From: Scatomorpha intestinigallinarum
GTDB lineage: Bacteria > Bacillota > Clostridia > Oscillospirales > Oscillospiraceae
Length of the DNA stretch: 9,623 bases
NCBI GenBank assembly: GCA_018712225.1
Contig: DVHH01000058.1
Span: 1-9,623 of the forward strand
Direction: 5' to 3'
The position numbers and the translations under genes are program-made. Every line of letters starts with the position of its first letter. The stretch's first letter is position 1. The notes under the pieces were generated by a model. It had not been told where the DNA came from, searched no databases, and saw only the letters and a list, made by a program, of their open reading frames with translations. Shown here piece by piece: positions 1-5,900 of the stretch.

Positions 1-1536
1 GAGTTCGACGTCCTCGGCTTCTCGCTGGGCTACGAGATGGCCTATTGCACGGTGCTCGACATGCTGGACATGGCGGGCATCCCGCTCCGCTCGGCGGACA
101 GGCCGGACCTCGTGCCGCTCATTTTCGCGGGCGGGACAAGCTGCTGCAACCCGGAACCCATGGCGCCCTTCCTCGACCTCATGGTGCTCGGCGAGGGCGA
201 GGAGGTGGACATCGAAGTCCTGCGCCTCTTCCAAAAGGCGCGCGACGAGGGCTGGGAGAAGTGCCGCTTCCTCACCGAGGCTGCGAAAATACCGGGCGTC
301 TATGTCCCAGCACTCTATGAGCCGGAGTGGAACGCCGACGGCACGCTCCGGGCGCTGACGCCCATGGAGGGCGCGCCGGAAACGGTGACGAAGCGCATAG
401 TCTCGAATCTGGACAAGTCCTATTATCCCACCGCGCCCATCGTGCCGAGCACCGAGATAGTCCACGACCGCGTGAATGTCGAGCTCTTCCGCGGCTGCGT
501 GCGCGGCTGCCGCTTCTGCCAGGCGGGCTATGTCTACCGCCCCATCCGCGCCCGGAGCGCGGAGCGGGTCATCGAGATAGGCAAGGAGAGCCTGAAGAAC
601 ACCGGCTGCCAGGAGGCGACGCTGCTCTCGCTATCAAGCAGCGACTACAAGCACCTTACCGAAGCCTGCGACGGGCTGCTCGACTGGTGCGAGCCGCAGA
701 ATATCAGCCTCTCGCTGCCCTCCCTGCGCGCGGACAACTTCTCCATGGAGCTCATGAGCCGCTTGCAAAAGGTACGGCGCGGCGGCCTGACCTTCGCGCC
801 CGAGGCCGGGACGCAGCGCCTGCGCGACGTCATAAACAAGAACGTAACGGAAGACGACCTGCTGAACACCTGCCGCATAGCCTTCGAGGGCGGCTGGAAC
901 GGAATCAAGCTCTATTTCATGCTCGGCCTGCCAACGGAGACGGATGAGGATGTGCGCGGCATCGCCGACCTCGCCTCGAAGGTGCTGCACGTCTGGCGGC
1001 AGTATTCACCCAATAAGCAGCGCGGCGTGCGGATAACCGTCAGCACGTCCTGCTTCATCCCGAAGCCGCACAGCCCCTTCCAGTGGGAGGCGCAGGTGTC
1101 GATGGAGGAATACCGCCGCCGCGTGGAGCTGCTCCGCAGCAGCATCACGGCGAAGAACGTGAGCTACAACTGGCACGACCCTGACACCAGCTTTGTCGAG
1201 GCGGCCCTCTCGCGCGGCGACAGGAAGATAGCCGACGTCATCGAGGCCGTCTGGCGCGCCGGCGGGCGCATGGAGGCCTGGAGCGACTATTTCCGCTTCG
1301 AGCGCTGGATGCGGGCATTTGAGGACTGCGGCCTCGACCCGGCCTTTTACGCCTCGCGCGAGCGCGGGGAGGATGAGGTGCTGCCCTGGTGCCGCGTGAA
1401 TATGGGCGTGCGGGAGAGCCTGCTGCTGCGTGAGCGGCACAGGGCCTACGAGGCGCAGCTCTCGCCGGACTGCCGCGCGGCCTGCTCTGCCTGCGGGGCC
1501 GCGGCGCTGCTGGAGGAGGGCAGATGCGATGGATAA
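1..1536 (+). CDS. TIGR03960 family B12-binding/radical SAM protein, 5'-truncated
   Basis: The frame is open from the first base of the window, so the true start lies upstream; 511 residues are visible. The first residues (FDVLGFSLGYE) and the AGGTSCCNPEPM stretch look like the N-terminal cobalamin-binding-like domain of this family. The radical SAM core follows with the cluster motif CVRGCRFC, whose cysteine codons are at 496, 508 and 517; these would ligate the 4Fe-4S cluster that cleaves S-adenosylmethionine. Later core segments (LTFAPEAGTQRLRDVINKNV and a GGWNGIKLYFMLGLP strand) are also typical. The C-terminus has a small cysteine group (CRAACSACG). The family is about 600 residues long, so roughly 100 are missing upstream. 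The substrate of the family is not established to my knowledge. It overlaps the next gene by 8 nt; that gene encodes the domain often fused or adjacent to it, so the two products probably work together. Family is confident, function unknown. Confidence 0.93.
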   Translation, partial: EFDVLGFSLGYEMAYCTVLDMLDMAGIPLRSADRPDLVPLIFAGGTSCCNPEPMAPFLDLMVLGEGEEVDIEVLRLFQKARDEGWEKCRFLTEAAKIPGVYVPALYEPEWNADGTLRALTPMEGAPETVTKRIVSNLDKSYYPTAPIVPSTEIVHDRVNVELFRGCVRGCRFCQAGYVYRPIRARSAERVIEIGKESLKNTGCQEATLLSLSSSDYKHLTEACDGLLDWCEPQNISLSLPSLRADNFSMELMSRLQKVRRGGLTFAPEAGTQRLRDVINKNVTEDDLLNTCRIAFEGGWNGIKLYFMLGLPTETDEDVRGIADLASKVLHVWRQYSPNKQRGVRITVSTSCFIPKPHSPFQWEAQVSMEEYRRRVELLRSSITAKNVSYNWHDPDTSFVEAALSRGDRKIADVIEAVWRAGGRMEAWSDYFRFERWMRAFEDCGLDPAFYASRERGEDEVLPWCRVNMGVRESLLLRERHRAYEAQLSPDCRAACSACGAAALLEEGRCDG

Positions 1537-2188
1537 GCTGAGATTGAGATTCCAAAAGACCGGCAAGGCCGTCTACATATCCCACCTGGACCTCATGCGC
1601 GTCGTGCAGCGCATCTTCCTGCGCGCTGGCACGCCGATAAAATACAGCGAGGGCTTCAACCCCCACGCGCTCATTTCCATTTGCCTGCCCCTGTCCGTGG
1701 GCATGGCGAGCGAGTGCGAGCTGATGGATTTCCGCGTCACGCGCGAAGTTGACCTCGCCGCCCTGCCGGAGACGCTCAACGCCGTCTCGCCCGAGGGCGT
1801 GCGCTTTCTGGCCGCCTACGAGCCGGAGCGCAAGGCGGCGCTGATAAAGTGGCTGCGCGTCCGCTGCGAGTTCGAGTATGACAGCCGCGACGCCCTGGCT
1901 CTGCTGCCAAGGCTTGAGGCGTATTTCTCCTCGCCTGAGGTAAAGGTGACGCGCCGGACAAAGAGGGGGGAGGGCGAGTTTGAGCTCGCCCCGCACCTGC
2001 GGGACATGGCCTGGACGGCCCGGCCCGGCCTCGTGCAGCTGGAGTGCCTTGTCTCGGCGCAGGAGCCGACAGTTAACCCGGAGCTGCTGACGGCCTCCCT
2101 GCGTGAGCGCGCGCCGGAGCTGGCCCCGGACTTTGCGCGCTTCACGCGGCTTGAGACATACGACGGGAACATGGAGGTGTTCAGATGA
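1529..2188 (+). CDS. TIGR03936 family (DUF2344) radical SAM-associated protein
   Basis: A 219-residue protein that starts MDKLRLRFQKTGKAVYISHL. The early segments SHLDLMRVVQRIFLRAG, YSEGFNPHALIS and LPLSVGMASECEL are characteristic of DUF2344, the partner domain of TIGR03960 radical SAM proteins. I chose the ATG at 1529 because a GGAGGAGGG ribosome binding site lies 8 nt upstream and the family homology begins exactly there; the frame stays open to an ATG at 1430, but that part would be an unrelated Arg/Ala-rich peptide. It overlaps the upstream gene by 8 nt and the downstream acetyltransferase by 4 nt (ATGA), indicating translational coupling. In many Firmicutes this gene is followed by an RNase E/G gene and rplU, neither of which is present here. 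The molecular role is unknown; association with the upstream radical SAM enzyme is inferred from context. Confidence 0.9.
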   Translation: MDKLRLRFQKTGKAVYISHLDLMRVVQRIFLRAGTPIKYSEGFNPHALISICLPLSVGMASECELMDFRVTREVDLAALPETLNAVSPEGVRFLAAYEPERKAALIKWLRVRCEFEYDSRDALALLPRLEAYFSSPEVKVTRRTKRGEGEFELAPHLRDMAWTARPGLVQLECLVSAQEPTVNPELLTASLRERAPELAPDFARFTRLETYDGNMEVFR

Positions 2189-2847
2189 GCGCGGGCTTCC
2201 GCCTGATAGACCTCGAAACCTGGCCCCGGCGCGAGCATTACGAGGCGTACTTCAAGAATACCCCCTGTACCTGGAGCATGACGGTGCAGCTGGACGTGAC
2301 GGGGCTCGTGAAGCAGGGAGCAAAGCTGTATCCGGCGCTGCTCTACGCCTGCGGCAAGGTGGCGAACCGGCACGAGGAGTTCCGCATGTCGCTGGATGAA
2401 GCGGGCCGCCCGGGCGTGTGGGACGAGCTGCACACAAGCTACACGGTGTTCCACAAGGACACGGAGACCTTTTCCTGCCTCTGGACGCCGTATTATGAAG
2501 ACCCTGCGGAGTATTTTGCCGCCTATCAGCATGATTTGGCGCGCTGGGGCGCGGCGGAGGGCTTTGAGCCCCAGCCGGATGTGCCGAAAAACATCTATTA
2601 CGCCTCGATGCTGCCCTGGGAGAGCTTCGAGGGTTTCAATCTGAACCTCCAGAAGGGCTGGGGCTTTCTCCTGCCCACCTTCACCTTCGGGAAATACACG
2701 GAGCACGAGGGGCGAATAACGCTTCCCCTCGCCATACAGGTCCACCACGCCGCCTGTGACGGCTTCCACGCCTGCCGCTTCATAGCGGAGCTGAGGCAGG
2801 AGCTGGAGGCGCTCGACGCCGCGGCCTTCGGCGGCAGACCGGAATGA
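2185..2847 (+). CDS. Chloramphenicol acetyltransferase-like enzyme (CatA family)
   Basis: A 220-residue protein, the usual size for the trimeric CatA family, which moves an acetyl group from acetyl-CoA to the 3-hydroxyl of chloramphenicol. The catalytic motif HHAACDGFH is present, with the putative base His188 and structural Asp192 (His195 and Asp199 in classical numbering). Other family signatures are intact: WPRREHYEAY near the N-terminus, TPCTWSM around the substrate-site cysteine, TVFHKDTETFSCLW, and SMLPWESFEGFNLNL, which carries the equivalent of the active-site Ser148. A GGAGGT ribosome binding site (2173-2178) lies 6 nt before the ATG, which overlaps the upstream stop. It sits among chromosomal genes with no nearby mobile element and its codon use matches its neighbours, so it looks resident rather than recently acquired. 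It could be a genuine resistance enzyme or a relative with another small-molecule acceptor; sequence alone does not decide. Confidence 0.9.
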   Translation: MSAGFRLIDLETWPRREHYEAYFKNTPCTWSMTVQLDVTGLVKQGAKLYPALLYACGKVANRHEEFRMSLDEAGRPGVWDELHTSYTVFHKDTETFSCLWTPYYEDPAEYFAAYQHDLARWGAAEGFEPQPDVPKNIYYASMLPWESFEGFNLNLQKGWGFLLPTFTFGKYTEHEGRITLPLAIQVHHAACDGFHACRFIAELRQELEALDAAAFGGRPE

Positions 2848-2856
2848 GGTGGGCGG

Positions 2857-3801
2857 ATGCGTGACGGTTACGGAAGAGATATATATTATCTCCGCCTTTC
2901 GGTGACGGATCTGTGCAACCTGCGCTGCGTCTACTGCATGCCGGCGCAGGGTGTCGAGAAACGGCGGCACGAGGACATCCTGAGCATTGAGGAGCTTGAG
3001 GAGATAGCCCTCGCGGCGGGCCGCTGCGGCATACGCAAGATACGCCTGACGGGCGGGGAACCGCTGGTGCGGCGCGGCATCGTGGATATCTGCGCGCGCA
3101 CGGCGGCTGCCCCGGGCGTGGAGGAGGTCTGCATGACGACAAACGGCCTGCTCCTGCCCGGCCTTGCGGCCGACCTGCGCCGCGCGGGCCTGCGCCGGGT
3201 GAATATCAGCCTCGACACCCTCTCGCCGGAGCGCTACCGGCAGGTGACGCGCATCGGAGAGCTGGAAGCCGCTCTCGCGGGCCTGCGCGCCGCGCTGGAC
3301 AACTTCGAGACGGTGAAGATAAACGCCGTCCTCATCGGCGGCGAAGGCGAGGCGGAGATACCGCGCATGGTGGAGCTCTCGCGGGAGCTGCCCGTGGAGG
3401 TGCGCTTTATTGAGCTCATGCCCATAGGCGAGTGCGCCCACTGGCCGGAGGGACGCTTCATCCCGAACACGCGCGTGCTGGAGGCCGTGCCGGAGCTGGA
3501 GCCCTGCGGCTCCTCGGGCGTGGCGTGGCTCTACAGCCTGCCGAACGCCAAGGGGAGGGTGGGGCTCATAAGCCCCCTCAGCTCTCATTTTTGCCCGGAG
3601 TGCAACCGCATCCGCATAACGCCGGACGGGCGGCTGAAGCCCTGCCTGCACTCTGCGCAGGAGATAGAGCTGCGCGGCCTGCGCGGCGCGGAGCTGGACG
3701 CAAAGCTCATGGAGGGCATCTGCGCCAAGCCCATGCGCCACCACCTGAGCGCGGTCTCGCCAAGCGAGAGCCTGCGCGGCATGAGCCGGATAGGAGGCTA
3801 G
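2857..3801 (+). CDS. moaA: GTP 3',8-cyclase MoaA
   Basis: A 314-residue radical SAM enzyme that converts GTP to 3',8-cyclo-7,8-dihydro-GTP, the first step of molybdopterin synthesis. The N-terminal cluster is ligated by Cys20, Cys24 and Cys27 in DLCNLRCVYCMP, followed by the SAM-binding TGGEP motif (residues 65-69). The second, substrate-binding 4Fe-4S cluster is represented by Cys246, Cys249 and Cys263 in CPECNRIRIT...LKPC, which includes the arginine-rich RIR stretch typical of the GTP site. The protein ends in Arg-Ile-Gly-Gly, matching the conserved C-terminal GG tail that is required for activity in characterised MoaA. The start has an AGGTGG ribosome binding site 4 nt upstream and lies 9 nt after the acetyltransferase stop. 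All diagnostic residues are intact, so the enzyme should be functional. MoaC follows after 2 nt. Confidence 0.97.
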   Translation: MRDGYGRDIYYLRLSVTDLCNLRCVYCMPAQGVEKRRHEDILSIEELEEIALAAGRCGIRKIRLTGGEPLVRRGIVDICARTAAAPGVEEVCMTTNGLLLPGLAADLRRAGLRRVNISLDTLSPERYRQVTRIGELEAALAGLRAALDNFETVKINAVLIGGEGEAEIPRMVELSRELPVEVRFIELMPIGECAHWPEGRFIPNTRVLEAVPELEPCGSSGVAWLYSLPNAKGRVGLISPLSSHFCPECNRIRITPDGRLKPCLHSAQEIELRGLRGAELDAKLMEGICAKPMRHHLSAVSPSESLRGMSRIGG

Positions 3802-3803
3802 TT

Positions 3804-4292
3804 ATGGAGCTGACACACTTCAACGACGAGGGCCGCGCCCACATGGTGGACGTGGGCGAGAAGCCGCGGACAAAGCGCATAGCCCGCGCGCAGGCGCGCG
3901 TATATCTCGCGCCGGAGACCTTCCGCCTCGTGCGGGACGGCGGCATGAAGAAGGGCGACGTCCTGGCCGTGGCCCAGGTGGCGGGCATCATGGCGGCGAA
4001 GAAGAATTCGGAGCTCATCCCAATGTGCCACCCCATTGCCATAACCTCCGCGGACATCAGCTTCGAGCTGGACGCGGAGCGGCACACGATAACGATAAGC
4101 GCTGAAGTCGGCTGTACGGGCGAGACCGGCGTGGAGATGGAGGCCCTAACGGCGGCGAGCGTCGCGGCGCTGACGGTCTACGATATGTGCAAGGCCGTGC
4201 AGCGGGACATCCGCATAGGCAATATCTGTCTGCTGTACAAATCCGGCGGCAAGTCCGGCGAATATAAGAGGGAGGAAGAGGACAATGGCTGA
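3804..4292 (+). CDS. moaC: Cyclic pyranopterin monophosphate synthase MoaC
   Basis: A 162-residue protein that converts the MoaA product into cyclic pyranopterin monophosphate. The family segments are present in order: the opening THFNDEGRAHMVDVGEKPRT, the MCHPIAIT loop around residues 74-81, VGCTGETGVEMEALTAAS, and TVYDMCKA with Asp127 and Lys130, which match the catalytic Asp128 and Lys131 of the E. coli enzyme. The length is normal. The ATG at 3804 is preceded by an AGGAGGC ribosome binding site lying inside the last codons of moaA, and the intergenic gap is only 2 nt, so MoaA and MoaC are likely produced together. The last codons overlap the following MOSC gene by 8 nt. The short lysine/glutamate-rich C-terminal tail encodes the GGGAGG-type ribosome binding site of that next gene. 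Confidence 0.97.
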   Translation: MELTHFNDEGRAHMVDVGEKPRTKRIARAQARVYLAPETFRLVRDGGMKKGDVLAVAQVAGIMAAKKNSELIPMCHPIAITSADISFELDAERHTITISAEVGCTGETGVEMEALTAASVAALTVYDMCKAVQRDIRIGNICLLYKSGGKSGEYKREEEDNG

Positions 4293-4716
4293 GGTCAAGG
4301 CGGTCTGCATAAGCGAGCGCAAGGGCACCATGAAGCATGAGGTGCCGGAGATACACGTAAAAATCAAGCACGGCATAGAGGGCGACGCCCACGCGGGCGA
4401 CTGGCACAGGCAGATCAGCCTGCTGGGTACGGAGAGCGTGGACAAGCTGCGCCACATCCTGCCCGACATCCCCGCCGGGGCCTTCGCGGAGAACATATTG
4501 ACGGAGGGCATCACGCTCTACAAGCTGCCCATAGGCACGCGCCTGCGTGTGGGCGAGGCGCTGCTGGAGGTGACGCAGATAGGCAAGGAGTGCCACATGG
4601 ACTGTGCCATCCGCAAGCAGGTGGGCGACTGCGTCATGCCGCGCGAGGGCATTTTCACCGTCGTCGTCGAGGAGGGCGCGATAAAAGCGGGGGACAAGGT
4701 AGAAATAGTGGAATAA
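4285..4716 (+). CDS. Stand-alone MOSC domain protein
   Basis: A 143-residue protein covering one MOSC domain, the beta-rich domain found at the C-terminus of molybdenum cofactor sulfurases and in YiiM/YuaD-type proteins. Visible family features are GIEGDAHAGDWHRQISLL near residue 30, AFAENILTEGI in the middle, and the block GKECHMDC...GDCVMPREGIF with Cys103, Cys107 and Cys116. The cysteine-rich version of this block is typical of MOSC proteins encoded with moa genes in anaerobes. It overlaps moaC by 8 nt and has a GGAGG ribosome binding site upstream, so it belongs to the same operon. In related bacteria this domain is often fused to a MogA/MoaB domain; no such domain is present here. A role in cofactor sulfuration, binding or transfer is inferred; the exact reaction is not known from the sequence. 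Confidence 0.9.
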   Translation: MAEVKAVCISERKGTMKHEVPEIHVKIKHGIEGDAHAGDWHRQISLLGTESVDKLRHILPDIPAGAFAENILTEGITLYKLPIGTRLRVGEALLEVTQIGKECHMDCAIRKQVGDCVMPREGIFTVVVEEGAIKAGDKVEIVE

Positions 4717-4731
4717 AACGCAAAATACCCC

Positions 4732-4760
4732 TTGCAATTGTGTAGCAAATATGCTAACAT
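4732..4760 (+). promoter_or_regulatory. Sigma-A type promoter of rplS, extended -10
   Basis: TTGCAA at 4732-4737 is separated by exactly 17 nt from TAACAT at 4755-4760. A TG dinucleotide one base before the -10 box makes it an extended -10. It lies just after the MOSC stop codon, in a locally AT-rich patch, and predicts a transcript start near 4767. It would give rplS its own transcription independent of the upstream molybdopterin operon. Confidence 0.8.
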
Positions 4761-4766
4761 ACTATG

Positions 4767-4856
4767 GCTTGCGCGAGAGCGCATGAATCAGGATGGTCCT
4801 CTGCCGGAACGGGAAAGCCGCCGGGCACGAACGTCCGTATCGAAAGAGGGATAACA
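4767..4856 (+). promoter_or_regulatory. Structured rplS 5' leader, candidate L19 autoregulatory leader
   Basis: About 90 nt separate the predicted transcript start from the rplS ATG. The RNA can form a 5-bp hairpin TGCGC-GAGA-GCGCA (4770-4783) capped by a GNRA tetraloop, a small AGGA/TCCT element (4790-4800), a CGG/CCG hairpin with loop GAAAG (4810-4820), and CGGGC pairing with GTCCG (4822-4837). The rplS ribosome binding site AGAGGG (4845-4850) follows. Several Firmicutes ribosomal protein genes, including rplS, have leaders bound by their own product (Rfam has an L19 leader family). Position and structure fit this, but I cannot run the covariance model, so the assignment is an inference. 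Confidence 0.55.
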
Positions 4857-5198
4857 ATGGATCTGGTCAAGACTCTGACCCAGCAGTACATGAAGCCCGA
4901 GCTTCCCCAGATGAACGTGGGCGACACCGTCCGCGTGACCGTGCGCGTCAAGGAAGGCAACCGCGTCCGCAACCAGGCGTTCGACGGCACCATCATTGCT
5001 AAGAAGCACGGCGGCATCAACGAGACCATCACCGTCCGCCGCATCAGCTACGGCGTCGGCTGCGAGAAGGTCTTCCCGGTGCACTCTCCCACCATCGTCT
5101 CCGTCGAGACGGTCCGCCGCGGCAAGGTCCGCCGCGCGAAGCTGTATTACCTGCGCGACCGCGTGGGCAAGAAGGCCAAGGTCAAGGAGCGCATCTGA
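4857..5198 (+). CDS. rplS: 50S ribosomal protein L19
   Basis: A 113-residue basic protein matching bacterial L19 over its full length, with hallmark segments FDGTIIAKKHGGINETITVR, the GVGCEKVFPVHSP block, and RRGKVRRAKLYYLRDRVGKKAKVKER at the C-terminus. L19 sits at the 30S-50S interface of the ribosome. The ATG at 4857 is supported by AGAGGG 6 nt upstream and by homology beginning there. The frame is open further upstream to an ATG at 4764, but that lies at the predicted transcript start and would translate the leader. Its isoleucine codons are six ATC and one ATT with no ATA, unlike its neighbours, consistent with selection for high expression. In many bacteria rplS follows trmD and rimM; here it has its own promoter and terminator. 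Confidence 0.98.
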   Translation: MDLVKTLTQQYMKPELPQMNVGDTVRVTVRVKEGNRVRNQAFDGTIIAKKHGGINETITVRRISYGVGCEKVFPVHSPTIVSVETVRRGKVRRAKLYYLRDRVGKKAKVKERI

Positions 5199-5211
5199 AT
5201 CACGATGCAAA

Positions 5212-5244
5212 GCAAGGCCCGCTGCACAAGCAGCGGGCTTTTGC
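5212..5244 (+). terminator. Intrinsic terminator after rplS
   Basis: GCCCGCTGC (5217-5225), loop ACAA, then GCAGCGGGC (5230-5238) forms a perfect 9-bp GC-rich stem, followed directly by TTTT and a mixed T-rich tail. Flanking GCAA/TTGC bases can extend it. It lies 18 nt after the rplS stop and ahead of the lepB promoter, so it separates the two units. Confidence 0.9.
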
Positions 5245-5272
5245 TGTTGCGATGCATGAACAAGAATAACTG

Positions 5273-5301
5273 TTGCCAGCTCGGGAGAAAAAAGGTATAA
5301 T
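5273..5301 (+). promoter_or_regulatory. Near-consensus sigma-A promoter of the lepB operon
   Basis: TTGCCA at 5273-5278, a 17-nt spacer, and a perfect TATAAT at 5296-5301. This predicts a transcript start near 5308, about 20 nt before the lepB start. No operator-like palindrome is evident around it. It probably drives lepB, ylqF, rnhB, yraN and thrC. Confidence 0.88.
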
Positions 5302-5327
5302 GCTTATTTAGCAGAAATCAGGAGTTG

Positions 5328-5900
5328 ATGCTAGGCATGAATCAAAACGCAAAGGCCGAAAAGGCGCCGCGCTCCACGCGGTCTGACATATACGATTGGC
5401 TCCAGTGCATCGTCATGGCCATCGTCATATGCGTGCTGTTTTTCTCGTTCATCGTGCGGCTGGTGGACGTCGTGGGCAACTCGATGTACCCGACGCTCGA
5501 AAACGGGGACAAGATACTCGTCTCCAACCTCTTCTACAAGCCCAAGCAGGGCGACATCGTCGTCTTCCGTAAGGACGAGTATCGCGAGGAGCCGCTGGTT
5601 AAGCGCATCATCGCCGTCGAGGGCCAGACCGTGGATATTGACTTCAACCTCGGTATAGTCTACGTGGACGGCGAGGCCCTGGACGAGCCGTATATCGCGG
5701 AGGCCACGGCGAATCCGGAGGACTTCATCGGCCCCGTCAAGGTCGATGAGGGCTGCGTCTTTGTCATGGGCGACAACCGCAACGCTTCCACCGACAGCCG
5801 CACCTCTGACATCGGAATGGTGGACGAGCGCTGCGTCATGGGCAAGGTGTATTTCACCGTGTTCCCGCTCAAAAACTTCGGGAGCGATTACAGCGGATGA
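5328..5900 (+). CDS. lepB: Signal peptidase I
   Basis: A 190-residue membrane serine protease of the S26 family, which removes signal peptides from secreted proteins. It has a short cytosolic N-terminus, one transmembrane segment (about residues 25-43), then an extracellular catalytic domain. The nucleophile Ser52 lies in GNSMYPTL, the general base Lys92 in VKRIIAVEG, and box E is VFVMGDNRNASTDSR. The single-span, roughly 190-residue form is typical of Gram-positive SipS-type enzymes. The start is uncertain: AGGAG at 5320-5324 is followed by TTG (5325), ATG (5328) and ATG (5337), the last two at spacings of 3 and 12 nt. I chose 5328; using 5337 would shorten the protein by three residues without touching the domain. 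The stop overlaps the next start (ATGA), so lepB and ylqF are coupled. Confidence 0.96.
   Translation: MLGMNQNAKAEKAPRSTRSDIYDWLQCIVMAIVICVLFFSFIVRLVDVVGNSMYPTLENGDKILVSNLFYKPKQGDIVVFRKDEYREEPLVKRIIAVEGQTVDIDFNLGIVYVDGEALDEPYIAEATANPEDFIGPVKVDEGCVFVMGDNRNASTDSRTSDIGMVDERCVMGKVYFTVFPLKNFGSDYSG

Noticed and set aside
1430..1528. N-terminal extension of the DUF2344 gene from the ATG at 1430
   Set aside because: The added 33 residues are a low-complexity read of the upstream gene in another frame. Homology and a strong ribosome binding site both support 1529.
1816..3744. Very long minus-strand open frame (642 codons) opposite the cat and moaA genes
   Set aside because: It is antisense to three well-supported genes, is Arg/Ala/His-rich with no recognisable domain, and has no ribosome binding site context. 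Long antisense frames are expected in GC-rich coding DNA.
3432..3803. Alternative upstream start for moaC inside moaA
   Set aside because: The frame is open upstream but encodes an Arg/Ala-rich out-of-frame read of moaA. The ATG at 3804 has an AGGAGG ribosome binding site and matches the MoaC N-terminus.
4764..4856. Extended start for rplS or a leader peptide at the ATG at 4764
   Set aside because: The codon lies at or before the predicted transcript start with no ribosome binding site, and the encoded residues do not resemble L19. The region is better explained as an untranslated structured leader.
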